Shown: positions 1-6,377, counted from the first letter of the stretch. The stretch is DNA of 12,900 nucleotides from Savagea sp. (GCA_030152585.1 JASLJC010000050.1:1-12900); one strand, 5' to 3'. Numbers and translations: made by a program. Notes: generated by a model not told the origin, from the sequence alone.

Positions 1-146
1 CCTTTTGCCGCTTCAATAAAAATCGATAAACTATTTTTAACATCTGTTTGGCCAATATAGTCAATAAGCGTTAGCGGTCTAATCGACATTTCTTCATACG
101 TCTCATCGTCTGGCATCGTACTTGAACTTACAAGTCGCTCTTCCAT
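1..146 (-). CDS. ruvB: Holliday junction branch migration ATPase RuvB (N-terminal part only)
   Basis: RuvB is the AAA+ motor that drives Holliday junction branch migration together with RuvA during recombinational repair. Only the first 48 codons are in the window; the gene runs off the left edge before the Walker A motif. The visible protein begins MEERLVSSS and continues through SIRPLTLIDYIGQ and SLSIFIEAAK, matching the conserved N-terminus of the family (RP...L.DYIGQ, then ...FI.AAK). The ATG at 146-144 is preceded by AAAGGAGGG with good spacing. It lies 12 nt after the ruvA stop, so the two genes are an operon. Identification rests on this N-terminal motif plus the ruvA neighbour; the catalytic part cannot be checked. 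Confidence 0.93.
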   Translation of the reverse strand, partial: MEERLVSSSTMPDDETYEEMSIRPLTLIDYIGQTDVKNSLSIFIEAAK

Positions 147-158
147 CGTATCCCTCCT

Positions 159-752
159 TTATTGAATAAGTAATTGCAATGCACGTTTCATATATTGTTC
201 AGTCGACATTTCTTCTACTTGCAAAGTCGGTACGATATGATCTAACTCTGCACGCGAGTAACCGAGTGCTTCTAATCCTTCGAGTGCTTCTTGCAATGCT
301 CGATTTTGTGTCGGTAAAGGCGCTGTTTCTGTTTGATTAAATAAGTTACGTGAAAACATATCGAGTTTGCCTTTTAAATCTAAAATCATTTGACGTGCCG
401 TTTTTTTTCCTACACCCGGAAATTGCATTAAAAACTTTTCATCTTCGGTTTCAATCGCTTCCACAACTTGATACGTATCGCCACCAGACAATATACCAAT
501 CGCTCCTTTTGGACCGATTCCTGATACTTTAATGAGTTGTTCAAATAATTGACGATCGGACACTTCAGGAAACCCGATCAATTCTTGTATATCTTCTCGA
601 ACATGTAAATAAGTGTATACTTTCACACGTTGATCAGATACTGGAAATGCATACGGATTCGGCATTTGAATCCGATAACCAATTCCTTGGTTTTCAAGCG
701 TGATGCCAAACTCATCTTGGCGCGTTACAACGCCTACAATATAATCGTACAA
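159..752 (-). CDS. ruvA: Holliday junction DNA-binding subunit RuvA
   Basis: RuvA binds four-way DNA junctions as a tetramer and loads the RuvB motor. The 197-residue product has the usual family length. It contains an N-terminal OB-fold region (about residues 1-62) and two helix-hairpin-helix motifs, LIKVSGIGPKGAIGIL (73-88) and FPGVGKKTARQMILDLKG (111-128). A C-terminal RuvB-contacting domain (about 150-197) includes EALEGLEALGYSRAEL. The start codon is TTG at 752-750. AAGGAGG lies at 767-761 with an 8-nt spacer, and no ATG or GTG is better placed. A TATAAT promoter sits about 30 nt upstream (separate entry). I see no GAAC-N4-GTTC LexA-type box in the 753-934 gap, so SOS control is not supported by sequence here. 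Confidence 0.97.
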   Translation of the reverse strand: MYDYIVGVVTRQDEFGITLENQGIGYRIQMPNPYAFPVSDQRVKVYTYLHVREDIQELIGFPEVSDRQLFEQLIKVSGIGPKGAIGILSGGDTYQVVEAIETEDEKFLMQFPGVGKKTARQMILDLKGKLDMFSRNLFNQTETAPLPTQNRALQEALEGLEALGYSRAELDHIVPTLQVEEMSTEQYMKRALQLLIQ

Positions 753-782
753 GCGATTCTCCTCCTTATAAACATAACGTAT

Positions 783-811
783 ATTATATCATATTTTATA
801 ATCGGTTACAG
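783..811 (-). promoter_or_regulatory. Candidate sigma-A promoter of ruvAB
   Basis: Reading the minus strand, a perfect -10 box TATAAT lies at 788-783. A weak -35 CTGTAA (3 of 6 matches to TTGACA) lies 17 nt upstream at 811-806. Transcription would begin near 776, shortly before the ruvA ribosome binding site at 767-761. The -35 is embedded in CACTGTAAC, a sequence also found at the mreB promoter. The -10 match and position are good; the -35 is the weak part. Confidence 0.55.
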
Positions 812-873
812 TGCACGTCTTCTTTCCATTTTGCTTTTATTCTGTTCATTGTCCGTCTCTTTTTTCATACCTT

Positions 874-920
874 TCGATAAAAATCGATGAATCTATTCAA
901 CCGGAAGATACTTTTATCGA
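874..920 (-). repeat. Inverted repeat upstream of the ruvA promoter
   Basis: TCGATAAAA at 874-882 is the exact reverse complement of TTTTATCGA at 912-920 (9 bp, 29-nt spacer). Within it are a second short palindrome, TCGAT...ATCGA (874-887), and GAATCTATTC (889-898). It lies between the yebC terminator and the ruvA promoter. It could be a hairpin in read-through RNA or a pair of protein-binding half-sites; the sequence alone does not decide. No T-tract follows it, so it is not a clear terminator. Confidence 0.4.
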
Positions 921-934
921 TTGTTACCATTACT

Positions 935-971
935 AAAAGCCACTCTCTCACGATTAGATAGAGTGGCTTTT
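935..971 (-). terminator. Rho-independent terminator after yebC
   Basis: A perfect 12-bp stem, AAAAGCCACTCT (935-946) with AGAGTGGCTTTT (960-971), encloses a 13-nt loop. It begins 10 nt beyond the yebC stop codon. On the minus strand the stem ends in TTTT followed by AGTAATGG, a short U-tract. On the plus strand the U-tract is longer, but no plus-strand gene approaches, so its role is to end the obg-pheB-pheA-yebC operon. Confidence 0.82.
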
Positions 972-980
972 TATTTTTAA

Positions 981-1706
981 TTAGTCATTCGTTCCATTGT
1001 GATAAACATCTTGCACATCATCATCGTCTTCTAACGTTTCAATTAACGTTTCAAACATCTCTTCATTTTCTTCTGCAATCGGTGTTTCGATTGTCGGAAT
1101 CATTTCAATCTCACTTGAAACGAATGTATATCCTTGTTCTTCTAACGTCTCTTTTACAGCGATGAAATCTTGAGGTTCTGTCGTAATTTCAAATCCTTCT
1201 TCTTCCGATTGGATATCCTCAGCACCTGCTTCTAACGCTTCAAGCATTAACATATCTTCATCAATCTCATCTGTACGTTCAATCATGAGGCGGCCTTTTC
1301 GATTAAACATATAGCTAACTGAACCATCTTCTCCTAAGTTTCCACCGTTTTTATTAAACGCTGTTCGTACGTTCGTCGCTGTTCGATTACGATTGTCTGT
1401 CAATGTATAGACGAGAACGGCGATACCGCCAGGGCCATACCCCTCATATACTACTTCGTCGAAATGTGCATCATCATCTGCACCTGTTGCTTTATCAATG
1501 GCACGTTGGATCACATCGTTCGGCACGTTCATCCCTTTTGACTTTTCAACTGCAAGACGCAGTGTCGGGTTCATTTCAGGATCAGCACCCCCCGATTTTG
1601 CTGCAACGTAAATTTCCCGTGACATCTTTTGGAAAATTTTACCTCGCTTCGCATCTTGTGCGCCTTTTCTACGTTTAATGTTACTCCACTTTGAATGTCC
1701 TGCCAT
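981..1706 (-). CDS. yebC: YebC/PmpR/TACO1-family protein
   Basis: This is a 241-residue member of the YebC (DUF28) family, at the usual length. The N-terminus MAGHSKWSNIKRRKGAQDAKR is the family signature. It is followed by IFQKMSREI, the NVPNDVIQRAI motif and EVVYEGYGPGGIAVLVY, and the C-terminus is very acidic (ETLEDDDDVQDVYHN). Family members were long called transcriptional regulators. Later work on YebC/TACO1 ties the family to translation, helping ribosomes through difficult proline-containing stretches; which role applies here cannot be read from sequence. The ATG at 1706-1704 was chosen over an upstream ATG at 1754. It carries AAGGAGG at 1721-1715 with an 8-nt spacer and begins at the conserved MAGHSKW, whereas the longer form would overlap pheA. 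It lies 19 nt after pheA and is the last gene of the obg operon. Confidence 0.96.
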   Translation of the reverse strand: MAGHSKWSNIKRRKGAQDAKRGKIFQKMSREIYVAAKSGGADPEMNPTLRLAVEKSKGMNVPNDVIQRAIDKATGADDDAHFDEVVYEGYGPGGIAVLVYTLTDNRNRTATNVRTAFNKNGGNLGEDGSVSYMFNRKGRLMIERTDEIDEDMLMLEALEAGAEDIQSEEEGFEITTEPQDFIAVKETLEEQGYTFVSSEIEMIPTIETPIAEENEEMFETLIETLEDDDDVQDVYHNGTND

Positions 1707-1725
1707 GGCGACATCCTCCTTTTCT

Positions 1726-2595
1726 CTATTTTTGATAGACGTAATACGTCCCAAACGATTGTACGGTACAACCGAGTGCTTGCAACTCTTCGTATGCTCC
1801 TTGCATCATCGGTTCTCGTTCATCTTCCATTATATCAATAATGAAAAAATAATGACCGAGTCCTGTTTTCAACGGACGTGATTCTACTTTACTTAAATTT
1901 AACCGACGCCAAGCGAAAACAGACAAAATTTGATGTAAACCACCTGGACGATCGTCTTCAGGTAATTTTACCATAATTGTCGTCTTCGGTGTATGTCCAC
2001 GGTCCTCATATCGAAATTGTTCTTTTTGACGGGACAACACGACGAAGCGCGTATGGTTAAAATGAAAATCATGTATATTTTCTTCAATGACATGTAAACC
2101 GTACTGTTTCGCTGCTCTTTTATTACCAACTGCTGCTATTTGTTCTTCAGGTTGTACTGAAACAAGTTCTGCTGCTCGTGCAGTAGATGTCGTCTGAATG
2201 AGTGGTACTTCGGCATGTTGTGCTTTAAAATATTGATGACATTGTGCAAGCGCATGCGGATGTGACTGTATCGACGTTAACTTGTTCAAGTTACCTTTGT
2301 TTTGTGGATGAACCATCAAATGTTGCTCAATTGGCAATAACACTTCAGCGGTAATGTACAATCGATCGCCGTGAAATAAATAATCCATCGTAAGCGGTAC
2401 TGATCCTTCTAGTGCATTTTCAAGTGGTACGAGCGCATACGTTACTTCCCCTTTTGCGACAGCTTCAATACAATCCGGAATGGTCGGCTGCGGTAACAAT
2501 GTTGCATGAACCGGTTCAAAAAAACGTTCAGATGCAACGTGTGAAAATGAAGCTTCCGGACCTAAAAAAGCAACGGTAACTTGCTTTTTTCCCAT
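1726..2595 (-). CDS. pheA: Prephenate dehydratase
   Basis: The enzyme converts prephenate to phenylpyruvate with loss of water and CO2, the penultimate step of phenylalanine synthesis, in the cytoplasm. The 289-residue product is the monofunctional Gram-positive form, without a fused chorismate mutase. The catalytic domain starts VAFLGPEASFSHVA (8-21), with VPLENALEGSV (56-66), TTSTARAAELV (135-145) and the catalytic TRF triplet in HTRFVVLSR (T182-R183-F184). The C-terminal ACT domain (about 205-285) has GGLHQIL and the ESRP motif (238-241) that in homologues binds phenylalanine for feedback inhibition. The ATG at 2595 has AAAGGAG upstream. It follows pheB by 13 nt and precedes yebC by 19 nt. 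Confidence 0.97.
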   Translation of the reverse strand: MGKKQVTVAFLGPEASFSHVASERFFEPVHATLLPQPTIPDCIEAVAKGEVTYALVPLENALEGSVPLTMDYLFHGDRLYITAEVLLPIEQHLMVHPQNKGNLNKLTSIQSHPHALAQCHQYFKAQHAEVPLIQTTSTARAAELVSVQPEEQIAAVGNKRAAKQYGLHVIEENIHDFHFNHTRFVVLSRQKEQFRYEDRGHTPKTTIMVKLPEDDRPGGLHQILSVFAWRRLNLSKVESRPLKTGLGHYFFIIDIMEDEREPMMQGAYEELQALGCTVQSFGTYYVYQK

Positions 2596-2608
2596 TTGTC
2601 CCTCTCCT

Positions 2609-3070
2609 TTATAATGCGCCTGTACTAATTAAATGAACATCGTCAATAATTGTCGGCGTTTTTAAATGTTGAATGAGTCCTTCAAGTGTGACTGTCATTT
2701 CTGTCACATCTAATGATAATGTAATATTCGCTCTTCCTTGAACTGGAATCGTTTGATGAATCGTTAACACATTGCATTTTACTTCAGTAATGAGCTTCAA
2801 AATTGTCGCTAATGATCCTTTTCGATCTTCCAGTTGAATAAAAACTGTTACGACCCGTTCGCGTGCAATCGACTCAAACGGAAAAACAGTATCACGGTAT
2901 TTATAATAAGCACTTCGAGACAAGCCGACACGTTTCGTCGCTTCTTGCACTGTTTTCGCTTCACCGCTTTCGAGTAAATGTTTCACTTCGAGCATTTTTT
3001 GCATCGATTCGGTTAAAACATCTTCGTGAACTAAATAAAATTGCCCTTGTTCAAACGATTTCGTACTCAT
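2609..3070 (-). CDS. pheB: ACT domain protein PheB (UPF0735 family)
   Basis: A 153-residue protein of the PheB family, found next to pheA in Bacillales. The N-terminal half carries a helix-turn-helix-like segment (TVQEATKRVGLSRSAYYKYRD, about 40-60). The C-terminal half (about 72-150) is an ACT domain (VVTVFIQLEDRKGSLATILKLI), a fold that usually binds amino acids. A regulatory role in phenylalanine metabolism is suggested by the name and neighbourhood, but no reaction is assigned. Two ATG codons stand in tandem at 3073 and 3070. GGGAGG lies only 3 nt before the first and 6 nt before the second, so the second is preferred. It sits between obg (31-nt gap) and pheA (13-nt gap), in the same operon. 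Confidence 0.92.
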   Translation of the reverse strand: MSTKSFEQGQFYLVHEDVLTESMQKMLEVKHLLESGEAKTVQEATKRVGLSRSAYYKYRDTVFPFESIARERVVTVFIQLEDRKGSLATILKLITEVKCNVLTIHQTIPVQGRANITLSLDVTEMTVTLEGLIQHLKTPTIIDDVHLISTGAL

Positions 3071-3101
3071 CATCTGCCTCCCTCACCGCAAAACGGGTTA
3101 A

Positions 3102-4388
3102 TTAATCAATAAATTCAAACTCATATCCTTGAATGCGCACGAGGTCACCATCTTGAATACCGCGCTCACGCAACGCTTCGTCTACACCTAGATGACGCAA
3201 TTGACGAGCGAAACGACGGATCGACTGTTCGTGTGTAAAGTCTGTCATTAAGAAAAGACGACTTAACTCTTCTCCTTCTAACATGAAGACGCCATCATCA
3301 TCACGCGCAATTGTAAATGGTGCTTCTTTCGGCTCATGACGATAAACGACAACTTCTTCTTCCTCTTGTTCGTCTGCTAATGCAAACGGTTCTGTCTCTT
3401 CTAATAAATCTGCTACTTTATATAACAACTCGTCAATACCTTGGCGTGTCGCACCAGATATCGGACAAATAGCTGCAACAGTATCTCCTACTTGTTCTGT
3501 AAACATTTCTAATTGTTCAATAGCATCTGGTAAATCCATTTTGTTCGCTGCAACAATTTGAGGACGTTTTAACAACTCTGGATTGTAAGCTCTGAGTTCT
3601 TCATTAATTGTAACAAAATCTTCATACGGGTCACGTCCTTCAAAACCAGACATATCGAGAACGTGCACGATGACGCGCGTACGTTCGATATGACGTAAAA
3701 ATTGATGTCCGAGACCAATTCCTTCGTGTGCTCCTTCGATTAACCCAGGTAAATCTGCAACGACGAAGTTTCGCATATCTTTTGTTTCAACAACACCTAA
3801 GTTTGGAGCAAGTGTTGTAAAATGGTAATCTCCGACCTTTGGACGTGCAGCAGAAATGACAGAAAGCAATGTCGATTTTCCAACGCTCGGATATCCAACA
3901 AGTCCAACATCTGCAAGCAGTTTGAGTTCTAACTGGACATCTAATTCTTCTCCAGGCTCTCCATTTTCTGCGATTTCAGGTGCTGTGTTTTGTGGCGTAA
4001 CGAATCGACAGTTTCCACGTCCACCGCGACCACCTTTTGCAATAACAGCTCGTTCTCCGTGTTTCGTTAAATCTGCGATTAATTCTCCTGTTTCTGCTTT
4101 TCGTACGATAGTACCAGGGGGAACTGGTACAATGAGATCTTCTCCGTCGCGACCGTGTTTACTTTTACTTTGACCGTGTTCTCCACGATCTGCTTTAAAG
4201 TGACGTTGGTAACGAAAATCCATTAAAGTATGAAGTCCTTCATCTACTTCAAATACGACACTTGCCCCTTTTCCACCATCTCCACCGGCTGGCCCACCAT
4301 ATGGAACATACTTCTCTCGACGGAATGCTACCATACCATTTCCGCCGTCTCCACCTTTAACATATACGGTTACGTGATCGACAAACAT
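3102..4388 (-). CDS. obg: GTPase Obg (ObgE/CgtA)
   Basis: Obg is an essential GTPase that binds the large ribosomal subunit and links ribosome assembly to stress and growth state. The 428-residue product has all three domains of the Gram-positive form. The glycine-rich OBG fold (1 to about 158) includes VTVYVKGGDGGNGMVAFRRE. The G domain (about 159-330) has G1 GYPSVGKST, the switch II/G3 region DLPGLIEGA and G4 NKMD. An OCT domain lies at the C-terminus (about 350-428). An upstream in-frame ATG at 4430 would add 14 residues. The ATG at 4388-4386 is preferred because it has AAAGGAGG at 4403-4396 with a 7-nt spacer and starts at the conserved MFVDHVTVYVKGG. In B. subtilis spo0B precedes obg; here rpmA does, with a terminator between them. 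Confidence 0.98.
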   Translation of the reverse strand: MFVDHVTVYVKGGDGGNGMVAFRREKYVPYGGPAGGDGGKGASVVFEVDEGLHTLMDFRYQRHFKADRGEHGQSKSKHGRDGEDLIVPVPPGTIVRKAETGELIADLTKHGERAVIAKGGRGGRGNCRFVTPQNTAPEIAENGEPGEELDVQLELKLLADVGLVGYPSVGKSTLLSVISAARPKVGDYHFTTLAPNLGVVETKDMRNFVVADLPGLIEGAHEGIGLGHQFLRHIERTRVIVHVLDMSGFEGRDPYEDFVTINEELRAYNPELLKRPQIVAANKMDLPDAIEQLEMFTEQVGDTVAAICPISGATRQGIDELLYKVADLLEETEPFALADEQEEEEVVVYRHEPKEAPFTIARDDDGVFMLEGEELSRLFLMTDFTHEQSIRRFARQLRHLGVDEALRERGIQDGDLVRIQGYEFEFID

Positions 4389-4395
4389 TAAATCG

Positions 4396-4403
4396 CCTCC
4401 TTT
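4396..4403 (-). promoter_or_regulatory. Ribosome binding site deciding the obg start
   Basis: AAAGGAGG followed by the spacer CGATTTA and ATG at 4388. A start at 4430 would place this site inside the coding region and has no comparable site of its own. Confidence 0.85.
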
Positions 4404-4439
4404 TAATAATTGTGCTTTTGTTGTTTTCATCTATCCTGT

Positions 4440-4480
4440 ATTTATTTTACAACGAAAAAAGAGAGGGCTGCAAGCGAATG
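4440..4480 (-). promoter_or_regulatory. Weak candidate promoter for obg overlapping the rpmA terminator
   Basis: On the minus strand, TTGCAG within the 3' side of the terminator region and TAAAAT about 18 nt downstream resemble -35 and -10 boxes. Since a strong terminator separates rpmA from obg, a promoter is expected in the short interval 4389-4480, and this is the best pair I can see. Matches are partial, so the call is tentative. Confidence 0.28.
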
Positions 4481-4490
4481 CAGCCCTCCT
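4453..4490 (-). terminator. Rho-independent terminator after rpmA
   Basis: A perfect 10-bp GC-rich stem, GAGGGCTGCA (4463-4472) with TGCAGCCCTC (4479-4488), has the 6-nt loop AGCGAA. On the minus strand the stem is followed within 3 nt by TTTTTT (complement of 4455-4460). It lies just after the rpmA stop and ends the rplU-prp-rpmA operon, separating it from obg. Confidence 0.92.
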
Positions 4491-4499
4491 GTCTGTGTT

Positions 4500-4790
4500 T
4501 TACGCTTCCTGTGCAACAGGATAAACGCTCACTTTCTTTTTGTTGCGACCAACGCGTTCAAATTTTACAACGCCGTCAATTTTCGCAAATAATGTGTCGT
4601 CTCCGCCACGGCCAACGTTTTCACCTGGGTGAATTTTCGTTCCACGTTGACGGTATAAAATTGACCCACCTGTTACGAATTGTCCGTCTGCGCGTTTTGC
4701 GCCAAGACGTTTCGATTCTGAGTCACGTCCGTTTTTAGACGAACCTACTCCTTTTTTAGAAGCGAAGAACTGGAGATCCAAACGTAGCAT
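4500..4790 (-). CDS. rpmA: 50S ribosomal protein L27 (with cleavable N-terminus)
   Basis: L27 is a large-subunit protein whose N-terminus reaches the peptidyl transferase centre. The 96-residue product carries the Firmicutes-type extension MLRLDLQFF followed by ASKKGVGSSKNGRDS, and the conserved GQFVTGGSILYRQRGTKIHPG core. In Staphylococcus aureus the extension is removed after FF by the protease Prp; the same junction is present here between F9 and A10. A GTG at 4799 would lengthen the protein by three residues, but it overlaps the Shine-Dalgarno AGGAGGT (4804-4798). The ATG at 4790 has a 7-nt spacer and gives the canonical MLRLDLQFF start. It is the third gene of rplU-prp-rpmA. Confidence 0.98.
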   Translation of the reverse strand: MLRLDLQFFASKKGVGSSKNGRDSESKRLGAKRADGQFVTGGSILYRQRGTKIHPGENVGRGGDDTLFAKIDGVVKFERVGRNKKKVSVYPVAQEA

Positions 4791-4797
4791 TTCTGCC

Positions 4798-4804
4798 ACC
4801 TCCT
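4798..4804 (-). promoter_or_regulatory. Ribosome binding site deciding the rpmA start
   Basis: AGGAGGT at 4804-4798 overlaps the TAG stop of prp (4805-4803) and is 7 nt before the ATG at 4790. It excludes the overlapping GTG at 4799 as initiator and suggests coupled translation of prp and rpmA. Confidence 0.8.
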
Positions 4805-5132
4805 ACCTGTTGAAAGTAATTTTTATATGTTCACGATAATCTCGTTCAATCGTCTGTAAAGAGACAATCATCGTCTGCAAAATCGTTTGTAGCGTAACAT
4901 CCGAAACGACTTCAGGATTAAAACGAACACGTAAATATCCGCCTCGTTCTCCTTGGTCAATTTCTGGCTCAATCGTCGTTAGCGTGAAAATCGCATTGAT
5001 TGCGCCGAAAGATACAGCAGATGCACCTGCACAGACTAAGTCTTTTCCGTGTTCTGCATAATCTGCATGTCCACTCATTTCAAACGATACGATCATGCCG
5101 TCTGTATTTTTCAATACGTCGACTTGGATCAT
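4803..5132 (-). CDS. prp: Ribosomal-processing cysteine protease Prp
   Basis: Prp is a small cysteine protease that removes the N-terminal extension of L27, a step required in S. aureus for functional ribosomes. The 109-residue product has the family's two catalytic residues in place: His22 in MSGHADYAEHG and Cys34 in DLVCAGASAVSFG. The location between rplU and rpmA is the standard one. Its ATG overlaps the TAA stop of rplU by one base (TAATG), and the Shine-Dalgarno is weak (AAGGA, about 11 nt upstream), so translation is probably coupled to rplU. Older annotations list such genes as DUF464 or hypothetical. Confidence 0.95.
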   Translation of the reverse strand: MIQVDVLKNTDGMIVSFEMSGHADYAEHGKDLVCAGASAVSFGAINAIFTLTTIEPEIDQGERGGYLRVRFNPEVVSDVTLQTILQTMIVSLQTIERDYREHIKITFNR

Positions 5133-5440
5133 TATGCGTTAATTCCTTCGATGACTACTTTTGTATAAGGTTGACGATGACCTTGTTTACGACGGTATGC
5201 TTTTTTAGGTTTGTATTTGAATACAGTAACTTTTTTCGCTCGGTCGTGTTTTACGATTTTAGCTGTAACTGTTGCACCTTCTACGTAAGGAGCACCAACT
5301 TTTACATCGTCACCACCAACGAAAAGCACTTTGTCAAAAGTAACGGTTGCGTCTACATCGCCTTCTACTTTCTCGATGTATACTTCTTGACCTGCTTCAA
5401 CTTTAACTTGTTTTCCACCAGTTTCAATAATTGCGTACAT
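5132..5440 (-). CDS. rplU: 50S ribosomal protein L21
   Basis: L21 is a 23S rRNA-binding protein of the large subunit. The 102-residue product is of standard length. It begins MYAIIETGGKQVKVEAGQEV and ends with the basic RNA-binding KKAYRRKQGHRQPYTKVVI. The ATG at 5440 has AAGGAGG with good spacing. It is the first gene of rplU-prp-rpmA and is preceded by its own promoter and a structured leader that probably gives autoregulation by L21. No spoIVFA/spoIVFB lie upstream, where sporulating Bacillus species carry them. Confidence 0.98.
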   Translation of the reverse strand: MYAIIETGGKQVKVEAGQEVYIEKVEGDVDATVTFDKVLFVGGDDVKVGAPYVEGATVTAKIVKHDRAKKVTVFKYKPKKAYRRKQGHRQPYTKVVIEGINA

Positions 5441-5541
5441 AACTGCACCTCCTTAAATACTCAGACTCGCCCTCTAAGGTGATGCGCTTGCATTCTTTTA
5501 CCTTATCGGAGCGGTTGTAGCACGGGTGCTACAAGTTGTAA
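5441..5541 (-). ncRNA. Ribosomal protein L21 leader (cis-regulatory RNA)
   Basis: The roughly 100-nt untranslated region ahead of rplU has the features of the L21 leader found in Firmicutes. Reading the minus strand, a perfect hairpin TTGTAGCACCCGTGCTACAA (5534-5515) comes first. A second stem follows: CGCTC (5513-5509) pairs with GGGCG (5472-5468), and inside it AAGGT (5504-5500) pairs with ACCTT (5480-5476). The segment CCGCTCCGATAAGGT and the later ACCTTAGAGGGCG match my memory of the conserved family sequence. The leader stops just before the ribosome binding site. Binding of excess L21 to this leader is the likely control, inferred from other L-protein leaders. Confidence 0.82.
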
Positions 5542-5554
5542 CATTGAAATGTTA
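5539..5554. repeat. Palindrome over the rplU -10 box and start region
   Basis: TAACATTTCAATGTTA on the minus strand has 7-bp arms (TAACATT/AATGTTA) and a 2-nt centre. It covers the -10 box and the expected transcription start of rplU. It could be an operator, a hairpin at the very 5' end of the transcript, or chance. Confidence 0.5.
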
Positions 5555-5577
5555 TCACGTTTCAGAATTTACGTCAA
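5549..5577 (-). promoter_or_regulatory. Sigma-A promoter of rplU-prp-rpmA
   Basis: On the minus strand TTGACG (5577-5572, 5 of 6 matches to consensus) is followed after exactly 17 nt by TAACAT (5554-5549). The -35 box begins 1 nt after the minD stop codon (5581-5579). The -10 box lies in a palindrome (separate entry). No terminator is visible after minD, so read-through from the mre-min operon may add to transcription. Confidence 0.8.
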
Positions 5578-5578
5578 T

Positions 5579-6376
5579 CTATTTTTTGAAAAAAGATTTA
5601 ATTTTCGATAAGAATCCTTGTTGCTTTTGACCAAGATCCATAAGGGGGACAGATTCTCCTAACAAGCGACGTGCAATATTTCGATAAGCAAGTGATGCTT
5701 TATTTTCAGAATCTAGCACGATCGGTTCCCCTTGATTCGATGTCGTAATTACTTGTTGGTCATCTGGCACGATACCGAGCAATTCAATCGACAAATGTTC
5801 TGTAATCTCATCGATGTCTAACGTTTCGCCACTATCCATCATATCTTTGCGTACTCGATTAATGAGTAGACGAGGTGGCTCTAAATTTTCTTGCTCAAGT
5901 AAGCCGATAATTCGATCAGCATCTCGAATCGCAGATATTTCAGGTGTCGTGACAACAATCGATGCGTCAGCACCTGCCACTGCATTTTCATAACCTTGCT
6001 CAATACCAGCTGGACTGTCGATTAAAACATAATCAAATTCTGTCTTCAATTGAGCAACGAGTTCTTCCATCTGTTCACGATTTACCGCATGTTTATCTTG
6101 CGTTTGCGCCGCTGGTAATAAATACAATCGTTGATCGAATCGTTTATCTTTTACAAGTGCTTGATGCACTTTACATCGACCTTCTACGACATCCACTAAA
6201 TCATAAATAATTCGATTTTCGAGACCTAAAATGACGTCCAAGTTTCGTAAACCGATATCGGTATCAATTAAACATACTTTCTTTTCATAAAGGGCAAGCG
6301 CCGTTCCGATATTCGCTGATGCGGTCGTTTTTCCGACACCACCTTTTCCGGACGTAATGACGATGGCTTTTCCCAT
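5579..6376 (-). CDS. minD: Septum site-determining ATPase MinD
   Basis: MinD is a membrane-associated ATPase that recruits MinC and keeps the division ring away from cell poles. The 265-residue product has the deviant Walker A motif GKGGVGKTT (10-18, with the signature Lys11 and Lys16). It also has the LIDTDIGLRNLDVILGLENR segment (37-56) and an amphipathic membrane-targeting tail FLSKIKSFFKK at the C-terminus. The ATG at 6376 has GGAGG 8 nt upstream and lies 1 nt after the minC stop, so minC-minD are co-transcribed. The next gene downstream is rplU; the spoIVFA/spoIVFB pair usual in Bacillus is absent. Confidence 0.98.
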   Translation of the reverse strand: MGKAIVITSGKGGVGKTTASANIGTALALYEKKVCLIDTDIGLRNLDVILGLENRIIYDLVDVVEGRCKVHQALVKDKRFDQRLYLLPAAQTQDKHAVNREQMEELVAQLKTEFDYVLIDSPAGIEQGYENAVAGADASIVVTTPEISAIRDADRIIGLLEQENLEPPRLLINRVRKDMMDSGETLDIDEITEHLSIELLGIVPDDQQVITTSNQGEPIVLDSENKASLAYRNIARRLLGESVPLMDLGQKQQGFLSKIKSFFKK

Positions 6377-6377
6377 G

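Larger units (their letters stand above)
753..980. other. Gene-free gap between yebC and ruvA (228 nt)
   Basis: This is the longest non-coding stretch in the window. In transcription order it holds the yebC terminator (971-935), an inverted repeat TCGATAAAA/TTTTATCGA (874-882 and 912-920) with an inner palindrome GAATCTATTC (889-898), an A/T-rich stretch without recognisable signals, and the ruvA promoter and ribosome binding site. In B. subtilis bofC and csbX lie in this interval; no remnant of either is visible. Confidence 0.6.

Noticed and set aside
753..934. LexA (SOS) box upstream of ruvA
   Set aside because: ruvAB is SOS-controlled in several bacteria, but no GAAC-N4-GTTC pair is present; a lone GTTC at 844-847 has no partner.
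1726..1754. Longer YebC form starting at 1754
   Set aside because: It would overlap the pheA 3' end and add 16 non-family residues; the ATG at 1706 has a strong ribosome binding site and the conserved MAGHSKW start.
3856..4173. Plus-strand open frame of 105 codons inside obg
   Set aside because: It is antisense to a strongly conserved gene, has no ribosome binding site or family features, and is rich in Ser/Pro as expected from a shadow frame.
4389..4430. Longer Obg form starting at 4430
   Set aside because: The added residues encode the ribosome binding site of the start at 4388, and family members begin at MFVDHVTV.
5000..5482. Plus-strand open frame of 160 codons opposite rplU and prp
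   Set aside because: It is entirely antisense to rplU, prp and the L21 leader, is Cys/Phe-rich, and has no initiation signals; a shadow frame.
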